This document shows positions 19,501 to 28,274 of a DNA stretch of 64,000 nucleotides, piece by piece (within the stretch, counting starts at the first letter, position 1; the number at the start of each line of letters is the position of its first letter). The notes beneath the pieces were generated by a model, which worked only from the letters and a program-made list of their open reading frames with translations, was not told the origin of the DNA and ran no database searches. The DNA is taken from contig CAXHTR010000004.1 of assembly GCA_964019655.1 (NCBI GenBank), forward strand, positions 310,001-374,000, in the 5' to 3' direction. A program made the position numbers and the translations under genes. This stretch comes from Perkinsela sp. pyNocScin1. Its lineage: Eukaryota > Euglenozoa > Kinetoplastea > Prokinetoplastida > Perkinselidae.

Positions 19501-19974
19501 ATGTTTGGGAATTTGAAAGAAAGGATGAAATCCTCGAATTATGCCTTAATATCTCATAAATTTCTCTCAAAATGTAATATTGCATTGCAATATCGTATTG
19601 CAATCTTCAATAGATTCTATCACACTGGCGTCACTGCCAGAACCTCATTATTGTCCATCATGCCCACTAGCGAGGTAGACTTCTTTATGAAGGGTGACAC
19701 AAACGCCAAGGTTCACCTCACGGGATACTATGAATCAGCTGTCCGACCTTCACCCGCAGCGCTTCTGCGACAGCTTATCACATCCGTGGCCCCATCTTGG
19801 GCGTATGTTCGTCAAGGTCGACAAGCAGAGAGCTGCAGCATTTGCTCGCAGTCGCTCCGAAAAGGCGCAGTTGTGCGGAAGCTCAAGTGCAAGCATGTTT
19901 TTCATGCGGAGTGTATCGACGAGTGGCTGAAGAAAAGCTTCACGTGCGGATTCTGCAGACAGGCTTTATTCTGA
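19501..19974 (+). CDS. RING-finger protein with truncated NPL domain
   Basis: From residue 57 this 157-residue frame matches the end of the NPL-RING protein at 15256: SEVDFFMKGDTNAKVHLTGY, then the LLRQLITSVAPSW linker and a full RING-H2 (C112, C115, C130, H132, H135, C138, C149, C152). Residues 1-56 do not match, so the first NPL strands are gone and the start is uncertain. DNA similarity to 15500-15830 is high, showing a recent duplication with a 5' break. The RING could still work, but the NPL fold cannot be complete. It ends at TGA, about 50 bases before the first tRNA-like element. Confidence 0.65.
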   Translation: MFGNLKERMKSSNYALISHKFLSKCNIALQYRIAIFNRFYHTGVTARTSLLSIMPTSEVDFFMKGDTNAKVHLTGYYESAVRPSPAALLRQLITSVAPSWAYVRQGRQAESCSICSQSLRKGAVVRKLKCKHVFHAECIDEWLKKSFTCGFCRQALF

Positions 19975-20024
19975 TGATGTTTATTCGCCTTTTTATTTGA
20001 GCGTTGGCACGAATGTTTTTTTTT

Positions 20025-20095
20025 CGCGCTTCCTGGAGTCGAACTGCCGACTTCGTGAGTAGAACTACCCGTTATCCACTATGCTACATATTCCT
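20025..20095 (-). tRNA. tRNA-like element 1, degenerate
   Basis: On the minus strand a 71-base stretch has a perfect A-box (TAGCATAGTGG) and a B-box (GTTCGACTCC) at tRNA spacing. The presumed acceptor, D and T stems, however, have several mismatches, and the anticodon region folds as GGGTAG/CTACTC with only TT between. No T run follows. It is either a tRNA pseudogene or a conserved RNA polymerase III factor site. Confidence 0.35.
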
Positions 20096-20178
20096 TCTGC
20101 AATTTGCATTATAATGCACAGAATATTAAGGTACCTGTGTTTTTGATTGTAAAGTATACATTAATTCTGGATGAATTC

Positions 20179-20250
20179 GCCTTAATAGTCGAGTGGGTAA
20201 CAGAGTAATCGGCGGCGTGCCTGACGCAGGTTCAATCCCTACCCGTCACA
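20179..20250 (+). tRNA. tRNA-like element 2, degenerate
   Basis: This element has an A-box (TAGTCGAGTGGG) and a consensus B-box (GGTTCAATCCC) 72 bases overall, with a T stem having one mismatch. The acceptor ends (GCCTTAA and CCGTCAC) do not pair and no normal seven-base anticodon loop can be placed. It lies in the gap where plus and minus gene runs meet. Confidence 0.35.
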
Positions 20251-20323
20251 TTTATGAATCAATGGTTACCAGCACTTTGTTTGACAGTTTACCTGTACTT
20301 AACTCTTAAAGTGAGCAACACAC

Positions 20324-20396
20324 TTTTTATCTGGTGAGCTGGTAATGGACAAAACTCGTGCCCGAGAGGGCGTGGGTTCAACTCCCAACTTGCGAA
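20324..20396 (+). tRNA. tRNA-like element 3, Leu/Ser-like 3' half
   Basis: The 3' half is tRNA-like. A CCCGAGAGGGCG hairpin resembles the long variable arm of tRNA-Leu/Ser, then comes a T arm (GGGTTCAACTCCC), and TTTT follows at 20397. The A-box is approximate (TGGTGAGCTGG), the anticodon arm seems deleted and the acceptor ends do not pair. The B-box and terminator are the best preserved parts. Confidence 0.35.
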
Positions 20397-20403
20397 TTTT
20401 CAT

Positions 20404-20790
20404 CTAGTGGATGGTTTTCATATGAGAGTTGAAAGAAGTGAAAATAAAAGTGAAAGTAGCGGCCTTGAGAACAAGAGGCTTGTAATGAAGGAAGAGAAAA
20501 AGGGGTAGAGCTCGCGAGACTTTCGTAAGCGATATACAGTCTGCGTCCATGAGGGAAGTGCATGCGTCGAAACTCCACTCGATGGCTGTAACCAAGCCGT
20601 CTGCGTTGCACTTCAGTCCAGGCCATGATTCTATTTCCTTGAATTCTTCATTTTCATCTTGACAGGGCACTAGATCGCTAAATCCGGTGACCATGAGCTC
20701 CAGCTGGGCCTGTGTGGAAAGGAGCGGCGCGTCAAATCTGCCACATGCGTCAGACTTTGTGAGGAGGGGGAACGAGAGTGGTATGGGCAT
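20404..20790 (-). pseudogene. LRR type A gene truncated after the N-terminal cap
   Basis: From the Met at 20790 it reads MPIPLSFPLLTKSDACGRFD, then SWPGLKCNADGLVTAIEW, the leader and N-terminal cap of the LRR family. After about 75 residues the LRR repeats are absent. The frame runs on in unrelated hydrophobic sequence and ends right beside tRNA-like element 3. The repeats and C-terminus were apparently lost in a rearrangement at the strand switch. Confidence 0.6.
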
Positions 20791-20826
20791 CTCGAAAATC
20801 TCCTCTAGAAAATGATAATTTGTCAT

Positions 20827-21167
20827 GAAAGGACAAATGAGATGAGAATTCGAGAGGGAAGGAGCAAGGAAATTTCATGTAAAAACTTTCATACGCCGAG
20901 GCTTAACGCGTTCCGTCCTTCGAATTCCATCAGTTGTTTGCAAAAGTCTTCTCCCCTCTGTATCCTTCGATCTTCAAAGGATCGTTGAAAAAGTGCGTAC
21001 AAGCGCAGAAAATATCACCATACGCTTTCGCTTTTCTCATTGATGGACTATTTAGTTGAGATTCCATTGCTTGGAGTGCGCAGCAGTGTCTTTCATTCAA
21101 CGATGATGATACACTGATTTCCCAGCCACTATGGGCAATATATTCTCAAAGTTTGCAAAAACTCGAT
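20827..21167. other. Intergenic, nothing recognised
   Basis: This gap between two minus-strand genes holds no motif or repeat that I can identify. Confidence 0.4.
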
Positions 21168-21893
21168 TCAGGCCGAGTAGACAGGTCTTCCAGGGTCACC
21201 GTACAGCTGCACACGTGGGTCCAACTTTTTCCCGTTCAAAATTGTGATATCCACTTTTTGGTTCGTCTGCAGCGGAGGAAGTGCCACGTACTTGAGCTTC
21301 TGTGGCAGCGCCTTGTTGTCCACAACTATTGCATCAAATTTGTGCGCGCTGATATCAAGTATTTGCAGTCGACTCGGTATGCGCAGAAGCAACGGTGTCC
21401 CCCAAAAGCGATTCGAACCGAGTCTTGCCCCCCGTAGTCGGCTCGGAAAATTTCCGACAGAAAGTTGGCTTTTGATGAGGCAGCCGCGCAGATTGATCTT
21501 GACGAGTGCCCGGGGTAGCCGTTTTGTTTTCAGCGTCGAGCAGTACGTGTGCTCTGAGAGGTCCAGCTCACACACCGTGGGCGGGACCCAGTCGAGGTCG
21601 AATCGTACATGCTGGAGGTCCCGCGGGTCGTCAAGCTCTACCGCTTCTGTCCAGAGGAGGCGCTTGATAACCTTCTTGACGCAGTGGACGCCGTGCCACA
21701 AGCACACGGAGCTGAAGTTGTAGCCGCTGGGGATCAGATGAAGCTCGTGGCCGGCGCGAAAGAGCTCGTGCTTGTTTTTGAGGCTAAGGAACTGCATGAT
21801 GCATCTAGTCTGATAGGCCTCAGCTTCCTTAGATGCTGGTGCGTCGATGGATTGGGCGATGGACAGAAGAGCGAGAAAACAGATAGAATACAT
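21168..21893 (-). CDS. Secreted LRR protein, type B (241 aa)
   Basis: The Met at 21893 begins MYSICFLALLSIAQS, a good signal peptide; the frame is open for 80 more codons upstream but those look non-coding. The N-terminal cap has CLWHGVHC. DLDWVPPTVCELDLS is the type B hallmark, followed by LPRALVKINLRG and two or three further LRRs. The end (NGKKLDPRVQLYGDPGRPVY) matches the GxxxDxRI tail of the other type B proteins. It has no membrane anchor and is probably secreted. It is the first intact minus-strand gene after the strand switch. Confidence 0.8.
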   Translation of the reverse strand: MYSICFLALLSIAQSIDAPASKEAEAYQTRCIMQFLSLKNKHELFRAGHELHLIPSGYNFSSVCLWHGVHCVKKVIKRLLWTEAVELDDPRDLQHVRFDLDWVPPTVCELDLSEHTYCSTLKTKRLPRALVKINLRGCLIKSQLSVGNFPSRLRGARLGSNRFWGTPLLLRIPSRLQILDISAHKFDAIVVDNKALPQKLKYVALPPLQTNQKVDITILNGKKLDPRVQLYGDPGRPVYSA

Positions 21894-22370
21894 GTAAAAT
21901 TGATAAGAGAGAAGAAAGGGGGAAAGGTTTCCAGTCATCTGGAGATATATATGAGCTCTGGCAGATTTATATGATGACTTGGAGTGATTTACAATTTGTA
22001 CATCAATGAAAAAAGGCATCTTTGATAAACCCTCGTCCTTCTGAATCTTAGACACAATGCTTTCAAAAATTTCAAGAGTGAGCCTCTGCTTATCTCCAAT
22101 TCCAATTCCACAAAGCGTCTTCAGCTGTGGCAATGCGAATCATTGGATTCTATCAACTCGAGCGTCGGTGGGAACACGACTTTTTCCAGACCCATCGCAT
22201 GTGGTCCAAACTCATCAAAAAGCTCGCCATTGATTCGAGTGAAAATCAAACGAGACCTCCACAGTATTTTCTGCTATTCAATTCACAATCAACAAATACG
22301 AGACTGGGCCAACGCTCCTCTTCCATAGATATGCCAAACCTTCTTTCATTCTTTCATGAGGCTTATGAGG

Positions 22371-23120
22371 TTAATTGATCTCTCTATCCCGCTTGCCTCG
22401 CCGACCCCGCCGTGGCAGCTCATGCATCTCGCCAGCTTCCACGCGAACGCTTATCCGCTTGTCGGGCTTTTCCCCCTTCGCCTCAATGAGCCGGATCTTT
22501 CCTTCCGTGCGGGTACACGTGAGCCTCTCGAGGGAGATGGGAAGCCTTTCGTTCGAAAAAACGACTGCGGTGATTTTGGTGCGCTCCAAGCGGATGTGCC
22601 GTATGTTCTGTGGAAGGTTCTCGAGGACGAGCGTCCCTGTAAAATGATTGATTGACCCGTTGAAGTCCGTCATTGGCGCTGGGAGCGCTGTCAGGTCGAG
22701 TGACCCGTCGACCCGGCACGACGTGATGTTTATTGCCTCGAGCTCCCGCGGAAGGAGCTGTGTGCTAAAAATATGGGCGGTGGTCCCCTCAACAAGGTGA
22801 AAGCTCGCGACACTCGGCGGGATCCACCCAAGGCAAGCGGTGCGTTTTGGCTTCGTCGATGGCGACCAGTAGAGCTTTCGGATGATCGAATTCGAGCAGG
22901 TCACGCCGATCCACGCGCAGGGGTCAGGAATCTGTGCCTCATCCGTGACGAGACCATCGCGGAAAAGCGTTTCAAAGTTGAGCTCAAAGTCGTCGATGCG
23001 GAAGAGCTTGCGGATGCATTTGAGCTGATACGTTTGGAAGGAGTCAGTGCCATTGGGGAGGTCATCAGAGGTAGAGAATTCGTAGAGAAGGCAGGGCAGG
23101 AAGATGATGGGGGCTCGCAT
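22371..23120 (-). CDS. Secreted LRR protein, type B (249 aa)
   Basis: I start at the Met at 23120 (MRAPIIFLPCLLYEF), which heads a signal peptide; a Met three codons earlier is possible. The cap has DPCAWIGVTCSNSIIRKLYW. CLGWIPPSVASFHL follows, then LPRELEAINITSCRVDGSLD and three more repeats, with one FTGTL similar to type A. The tail has GEKPDKRISV and then an unusually basic end (RRGRRGKRDREIN). Its neighbours on both sides are LRR genes in the same direction. Confidence 0.85.
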   Translation of the reverse strand: MRAPIIFLPCLLYEFSTSDDLPNGTDSFQTYQLKCIRKLFRIDDFELNFETLFRDGLVTDEAQIPDPCAWIGVTCSNSIIRKLYWSPSTKPKRTACLGWIPPSVASFHLVEGTTAHIFSTQLLPRELEAINITSCRVDGSLDLTALPAPMTDFNGSINHFTGTLVLENLPQNIRHIRLERTKITAVVFSNERLPISLERLTCTRTEGKIRLIEAKGEKPDKRISVRVEAGEMHELPRRGRRGKRDREIN

Positions 23121-23129
23121 TTGTTTCAT

Positions 23130-23673
23130 AAATGAACGAGATATGGGTATAAGGCTAGATCCAATAGGTGTCCGACTCTAAGAGATGAGTCGAAAGACAG
23201 ATAGCACAAAATCATAATCAGAGACTAAATGTAGAGCCGAATGCGGATTGCTTCAAAGACACATTGATCGAAGCTATTTCCAAGCATCTTCCATATAGCT
23301 TTTTGAGCTGAGATCTCAGATCATCTTATTTCTGTTGCGATAGCTAAATCGTCTCATGCTTTTTTCATAGATTTGCCTTATAGATAGATAATTTCATCTC
23401 TGCGTCGGACATCCATCTGGAAAGCAGAATTTTCTTATCTGATGGAAATGAGCACAAAGTCTGAAGCTTCCAGTCCTTAACCAGTATTCGCAAGAAAGCG
23501 AGTTGATGTTTCTACCCGCAATGGCTGCTTTAGTCGCACACTAGCAGATTTGAAATTTCAGAACTCTTCTGAGAGAAAATTCACAGAGAATAGCATGCTT
23601 GGTTCAACAAAACTAATTTCATACTTCTTCTCCATATTAACGAATCATCTATCGGCCGGCAGATCTGCTTAGC
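23130..23673. other. Intergenic, nothing recognised
   Basis: AT-rich sequence between two minus-strand LRR genes. I saw no motif beyond short pyrimidine runs that could serve transcript processing. Confidence 0.4.
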
Positions 23674-24663
23674 TCAATATATAAGCTCGTAGTTTATCTC
23701 ATTTCCCTCGAGATCAACTATTCTTTCCAGCAGTGGATTCTCAAAGATGTTCACGCCCCACCTGTGCGCGTACGGCACGACAGCAACCCCCGAAAAATCG
23801 TTGCACGACGCGTCGACAGAAATCCTATCAGCGACCGGTGCGTCCATAATGAAACTTCCGCTCAGCGCATTGTTGTCGATCGAAAGCTGAGCGATACCGC
23901 TGGGCAGGCGGGAGAGCGAAACGCTCCCCGAAAAATGGTTTTTGCTCAGCAGCAGCCGCTGCATAGACCCCGGAAGCTTTTCGAGGCACAAACTCCCCGA
24001 GAAATTGTTTCCAGATGCGTCGAGGTGCTTCATGCCACTCGGAAGATTTTTGAGACAAAGACTCCCGAAAAATTTGTTGGAGTACAGCCAGAGCGCCAAG
24101 AGACTCTCTGGCAGGCAGTCCAGCCGAACGCCCCCTGAAAAACCGTTCTGGCTCACATAGAGCGCCTCGAGCGTCTTTGGCAGCGATGTGAAGTCCAAAC
24201 TCCGCGAAAAATCGTTTCCATGAATACCAAGCGTGTGCATTTGATCAGGCAGGCCACGCAGGTCAACGCTGCCGTGGAAGACGTTGGCGCCAATCGAAAG
24301 CTCAGTGAGGCCGCCCGGGAGCTTTGCGGTGTCCAGCGTGCCGGTCGCTGCGCACTTGTGCATTATGAAAGCCTTTGTTGCTCGTGGGATAAAGTCAAGG
24401 TGCGCAATGGATCGCAGCGGCTTGAACTGCCAAAGCACTTCTTGGACTGCCCCGTCCTTGTCGCACGTCACACCGACCCAATTGCACTTGTCGTTAAAGT
24501 CACCTGCAGCGTTGCTAGCGAACTGTTTGAAAGTATTTAGTGAGACATCTTGGACGAGGAGCTCCATCATCTGCTGGTCGTCGAGCGTCTCTGCGCTGAT
24601 TCGGCCGAGGTGCGGGTCGATGAGTTCGAGGCATAGCAGTGAGATAAAGCGCATTTTGTGCAT
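23674..24663 (-). CDS. Secreted LRR protein, type A (329 aa)
   Basis: The leader MHKMRFISLLCLEL precedes IDPHLGRISAETL and DDQQMMELL. The N-terminal cap is complete (CNWVGVTCDKDGAVQEVLW). Seven 23-residue repeats follow from about residue 115, with well kept NxFSGSL cores (NNFSGSLCLEK, NHFSGSVSLSR). The second has FSRSL. The cap after the last repeat contains ASCNDFSGVAVV and ERIVDLEGNEI. A second Met at residue 4 could also be the start. It has one of the most regular repeat sets here. Confidence 0.9.
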   Translation of the reverse strand: MHKMRFISLLCLELIDPHLGRISAETLDDQQMMELLVQDVSLNTFKQFASNAAGDFNDKCNWVGVTCDKDGAVQEVLWQFKPLRSIAHLDFIPRATKAFIMHKCAATGTLDTAKLPGGLTELSIGANVFHGSVDLRGLPDQMHTLGIHGNDFSRSLDFTSLPKTLEALYVSQNGFSGGVRLDCLPESLLALWLYSNKFFGSLCLKNLPSGMKHLDASGNNFSGSLCLEKLPGSMQRLLLSKNHFSGSVSLSRLPSGIAQLSIDNNALSGSFIMDAPVADRISVDASCNDFSGVAVVPYAHRWGVNIFENPLLERIVDLEGNEINYELIY

Positions 24664-24820
24664 TACGGAGAGGAAAGAAAAGTCAACGGGATTCTTTTTT
24701 AGTAACAGGACGACTCATGAAGCTTTCATCCTCTGGAATCGCAATATTTATTCATGAAGATAAATATGTATGAATTCTGTTCTCGTCAGCCTTCTCAGAC
24801 CTCGCTGCTACGCTTCAGTA

Positions 24821-25759
24821 TTAGACAGACCCAGCCTCCTGCAGGAGCTCCAAGTACTCCTCTTCGTCTTCGCTGTTCTGCATAAAATTAAAATCAATGA
24901 TATTGCCCTCCCATGCGTGCCTACGACCCCCTTCGTCCAGAACCGTCGTGACGAAATCGTACAGCAAATCAAAGTGCATGCTCTTGTAGCTCTGGACCCC
25001 CAGCAGCACTGCCCTTCCACTCAGCTCATTTTCTCCGACATTTACGCCTCGTAGACTCGGCGGCAGCGCGAGGAGACGCAGATCCCCCCAAAAGTTATTT
25101 TCCTGCAGCTGCATCACGCGCAGCCCCTGAGGGAGACGCAAGATCTCGAGTGACCCCGAGAGCTGGTTCCTTGCAACCTCAAGAGACTCCAGCGCTTCTG
25201 GGAGATCATTAAGCGAGAGTTCACCCTCGAAATAGTTGTCGTTCGCAGCAAATCTCACAAGCGTGCTGGGAAGCTCGCCGAGTGCACAATTCCCGGAGAA
25301 GCAATTGCCGCCGATCGATAAAATCTGCAGCTTTCGAGGGAAACCTTTGAAATTCAGTGGCCCATGAAGCTTGTTCGTTCTCACATTCAGATGGAGAAGA
25401 TTTTGTGGCAGGACCGCTGTTTCTAGCGTTCCATGCAGACTGCAACCAATCAGAGAAAATGACGTGACCAGTGGCGGAATGAAGGCGAACGGAAATTGCT
25501 TGTCCGTGTATGCCATCCACTTGAACTCTATCTGTGTGACTCGATCATCCACGAACACTACCTGTACGGAGCCTGACGAAGCCCACTCGGAGACATCCTT
25601 GTAGTTGCCTTTGTCGTCTTGCAGCTTCTTTTTACTGGGGTCTTTCATTCCATCGACGAGCATTTCCATCAGTGCCTGGTCGGAAAGTGAATCAGCGTCG
25701 AGGCGGCCGAGCGCTGGGTCAGCAGCGAAAAGCTGAAGGAGTGGATGCGAGAGTGGCAT
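24821..25759 (-). CDS. Secreted LRR protein, type A (312 aa)
   Basis: I choose the Met at 25759 (MPLSHPLLQLFAADPALGRL) because it gives the family-type leader; the frame is open for 19 more codons upstream. The N-terminal cap has lost its Cys pair (SEWASSGSVQ). Six repeats follow (NKLHGPLNFKG, NYFEGELSLND, NQLSGSLEILR, NNFWGDLRLLA). The cap ends TTVLDEGGRRHAWEG with an acidic DEEEYLELLQE tail. It is the intact sister of the broken gene at 9253-10088 on the other strand. Confidence 0.9.
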   Translation of the reverse strand: MPLSHPLLQLFAADPALGRLDADSLSDQALMEMLVDGMKDPSKKKLQDDKGNYKDVSEWASSGSVQVVFVDDRVTQIEFKWMAYTDKQFPFAFIPPLVTSFSLIGCSLHGTLETAVLPQNLLHLNVRTNKLHGPLNFKGFPRKLQILSIGGNCFSGNCALGELPSTLVRFAANDNYFEGELSLNDLPEALESLEVARNQLSGSLEILRLPQGLRVMQLQENNFWGDLRLLALPPSLRGVNVGENELSGRAVLLGVQSYKSMHFDLLYDFVTTVLDEGGRRHAWEGNIIDFNFMQNSEDEEEYLELLQEAGSV

Positions 25760-25816
25760 TCGACGTAAATAAACGCAGCAATACAGAGAAGTACAGGAAA
25801 CTGAAGGCAAGCGCAA

Positions 25817-26324
25817 AAGGAATGAAAGACATACGCATTGGATCCTGATGCAATAATGTGGCTAGAAAAGCTTTGGTTGAACAAAAAGAAACAGAAAATT
25901 CCCCAAGGTGGTTATTGGTCACTTCACCCGGCTATATCGGCTTGGGAAGTTGAACTAGAAGCAAGACTCGCGTGAATTGCTACCTCTTGATGCCCTCGCT
26001 GACTTATCTGACTTGTATCGGCGTTACGTGCCCCGATCTGTATCCATCGAGAAAATTTCAAGTGATCGACTTATTCTTCTCGATTTCTTCTCGCACGGTG
26101 GAATGTGACACGCCTGCAGACTGCACCGTTTTTTTGGTAGGACAGTGTTGGCCGATTCGGCGCTTTCTGATGATGATGCACTGGTTGACATCCATATGCT
26201 GCGTCATTTATCCAACTTTCCAAAATGAGAAATTTTCGGACTGTAAAATTTACCGTGGAATCATGTATCAATAGAATCTCTCTTTTTTATCTGTACAAAT
26301 TTTCTTTTCGCATCATTTCATTCA
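25817..26324. repeat. Divergent intergenic region, R8 copy 1
   Basis: The minus run ends its 5' side here and a plus-strand unit begins. Bases 25960-26330 recur at 36770-37140 with high similarity (CAAGACTCGCGTGAATTGCT, then TTATCCAACTTTCCAAAATG), each time just ahead of an RNI-type LRR gene. It is probably that family's 5' flank, including its start signals. Confidence 0.7.
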
Positions 26325-27197
26325 ATGCTCACACAAAAGTGCTCCCAAAGAAAAGCACAAAATCCAACCGAATCATACACGGAGCAGGTTTCCCGCATCA
26401 CCATCCTCGAGCTCCTCCGTAGCCACCACGCACAGCCATTGCTCGTCGAGAGTCTTCTTTTGGCCAGAGATGTCAAGCGCAAAATAACTGGTGCCTCCAG
26501 AGCCGTATCAATGGACATAATCCTTGGACTTACTAAGTTCGAGCAAAAGACAAATTGGCTCTTTCCCTGGGGGGCCGAACTCGTTGACCCAGCCCGCCGA
26601 CAACCAGGAAGCCTTCCACGAGACACGCCGAAACCCGTAGACTGGCATTTGACTCTCCTTGGTGCGGCGCTCTACAATGATCTCTCAAAGGAAGACATCA
26701 CAGCGCTCTTGCGCGACTCGAAGCAACAATGAGACGGTATTATCTTGGCCTCCTACGAGCCCGACCACTTTGCACTTCTGCACATACATCCATGCGAGGA
26801 ACTCATACTCGTTTTTAGTGATCGAAGCATTTCCCGAGCGGACATGAATAATATTGCGAAATGTCGTGGTCTCCGCAATCTTATGCTTGGTTACAATAGT
26901 GTTGCATCTCAGTCGGTGCGTTCTATCAAAAACTTACAGCACTTGCACCATTTCACACACTACAAGCGACGTGAGTCGACAGAACTGCTCTTTAAATTCC
27001 TTCATGCCAAATCAAGCATTACAACGCTCGAAGCGACAACATTCTTCATGTTTCTTTGCTGTGTGCACGCCAGAAGCCATTTCGTGCGCCCTCAGTCACT
27101 GCACGAGCCTATAAAGTATTTCTATTTCGTACTCACGCGCTTGGCAGGAATCTGGTCGCACATTATTTTCGCAAGCACAGCTGTGCAAAACATTTAA
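26325..27197 (+). pseudogene. RNI/AMN1-like LRR gene, disabled copy
   Basis: A frame with LELLRSHHAQPLLVESLLLA and LGLTKFEQKTNWLFPWGAE is open to a TGA at 26730. Reading continues in the same frame as DGIILASYEPDHFALL, then CRGLRNLMLGYNSV, an RNI-type LRR, and on to 27197. In the copy at 39261-39920 the same codon is TGG, so the TGA is a single G-to-A change. Towards the end the frame also departs from the full-length relative at 37655. RNI LRRs of this kind occur in F-box/AMN1-type proteins; no F-box is visible. It is probably a pseudogene, unless the TGA is read through. Confidence 0.65.
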
Positions 27198-27207
27198 CCT
27201 AACCTAT

Positions 27208-27330
27208 TTCGATTTCGATATTTCTTCACGTTCTGCGACCCCAGTAGCCCAAGCATAGTAGAAGCTGTAAGCTTCTCGTAGATCATCTTTTATCACGCTT
27301 TCTTTGCCGTTTATGTCGGTCAGTGTTTTC
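27208..27330. repeat. Dispersed block R6 (four copies)
   Basis: A block of roughly 120 bases (TTTCTGCGACCCCAGCAGCC, then GTAGAAGCTGTAAGCTTCTC) is also found at 39171-39258 (truncated), 39930-40060 and 41495-41615, always in the same orientation. It contains a short inverted pair (GAAGCTGTAAGCTTC). Its function is unknown; it may be a 3' UTR shared by the RNI genes. Confidence 0.65.
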
Positions 27331-27589
27331 CAACCTTTTTAGTTTTTGAGACCGACTGACCCCATTCAGAGATAAGTGAAATCTCAACTGAACCAAAATT
27401 GCCTGGACGCAGCGGCGATTTATAGGGATTCATACGTAGAACCTCGCTCTCTGGAGTCAGTGGGCTTCAGACTGACCCCGAAAAATTCCTGTTATCAGAG
27501 GTTTGTAAGCACTGGAATAAGCAATTAAGTAATGATACTCGATCGGCTTCTAACTCGAATCATTCTGACTTACATCGACACGCCATCAT

Positions 27590-27785
27590 TTGAAAGCTAA
27601 AGAAGAAAAAAGAACTGTACACGTACGTTTCCAAGTGACTCTAGCCCTTATGCTTTGAGTTACTTCATGGTGAATATAGCAAGCTTATGATTTTTTCTTC
27701 CATGCTTTGATAATTTTTGGTTACATTGTGCGTCTGGGCGTTCGCTCGATAAGAAGCTTGGGGGCCTGCCCTTTTAACTTACTCA
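27590..27785. repeat. Dispersed block R7 (four copies)
   Basis: A block of about 200 bases (AAGTGACTCTAGCCCTTATG, then TTACTTCATGGTGAATATAG) recurs at 31665-31870, 33260-33475 and 40315-40500. In three of the four places it lies directly at the 3' end of a minus-strand CEIV-family gene, so it is that family's 3' flank. At 40500 it instead joins RNI sequence. Confidence 0.75.
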
Positions 27786-28229
27786 TGGGTGCTGACTTAT
27801 CCGCACAGGCAAAGTCCGCAGCGCCTTCGGCATTTTCGCAGGGGGCAACAGTGGCGCTTCGGGCGACTTTGAAGCAATACTGTAATTCCAGAGAAGTCGG
27901 CCTTGAAACAAAGGAAAAGCTTCACGTCTGATAGAATGTGCGCAGTAGCGCGAGCAAATTTCAAAGAAAAGACTGTTGCTCAGATAATTGAGCTTATTCG
28001 ACCAAAGACGTATCTGAGCCTCGAAGCGCTTCATATATTCAATAATAATGATACCCTCTGGTGTGATCTTGACACGACCATTCGAAAGCAAATCAGCGAA
28101 ATCTACATTTTTATCAAAGCTGATGTACGCATATAAACCTGATCTTTCAAACGCCATGGTAACTCCACCTGCGAGATAATAATCAAAATTTTGTGGCTCA
28201 ACAATTTCGCAGTGTTTCTCAACGCTCAT
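27783..28229 (-). CDS. CEIV-family protein, single domain (148 aa)
   Basis: I start at the Met at 28229 (MSVEKHCEIVEPQNF), which aligns with MSIEKQGEIVQVKNF in the gene at 31874. The roughly 130-residue domain has the family landmarks: CEIV, KNF-like, a VDFADLL stretch, GRVKITPEGIIII, and EICSRYCAHS followed by LLWNYSIASKSPEAPLLPPAK. I recognise no known family, no signal peptide and no membrane segment, so it is likely an intracellular protein built of beta strands. It is followed directly by repeat block R7, as in its relatives. Confidence 0.6.
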   Translation of the reverse strand: MSVEKHCEIVEPQNFDYYLAGGVTMAFERSGLYAYISFDKNVDFADLLSNGRVKITPEGIIIIEYMKRFEAQIRLWSNKLNYLSNSLFFEICSRYCAHSIRREAFPLFQGRLLWNYSIASKSPEAPLLPPAKMPKALRTLPVRISQHP

Positions 28230-28274
28230 TTGGATATGATACAATGTAGAAATACAGAAAATACGAGACTTCAA

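Larger units (their letters stand above)
26539..27797. repeat. 1.26-kb segmental duplication, copy 1 (copy 2 at 39261-40515)
   Basis: The two copies are nearly identical through RNI coding sequence, the TTCGATATTTCTT block and the AAGTGACTCT...GCAAGCTTAT block, in the same orientation. Small differences include TGA against TGG at 26730 and a few bases in the spacer. The breakpoints fall in the RNI gene on one side and near the 3' end of the CEIV-family gene on the other. Confidence 0.85.

Noticed and set aside
20025-20396. Three functional tRNA genes with assignable anticodons.
   Set aside because: Acceptor ends do not pair in any of them and no standard anticodon arm can be drawn, so I do not assign isotypes.
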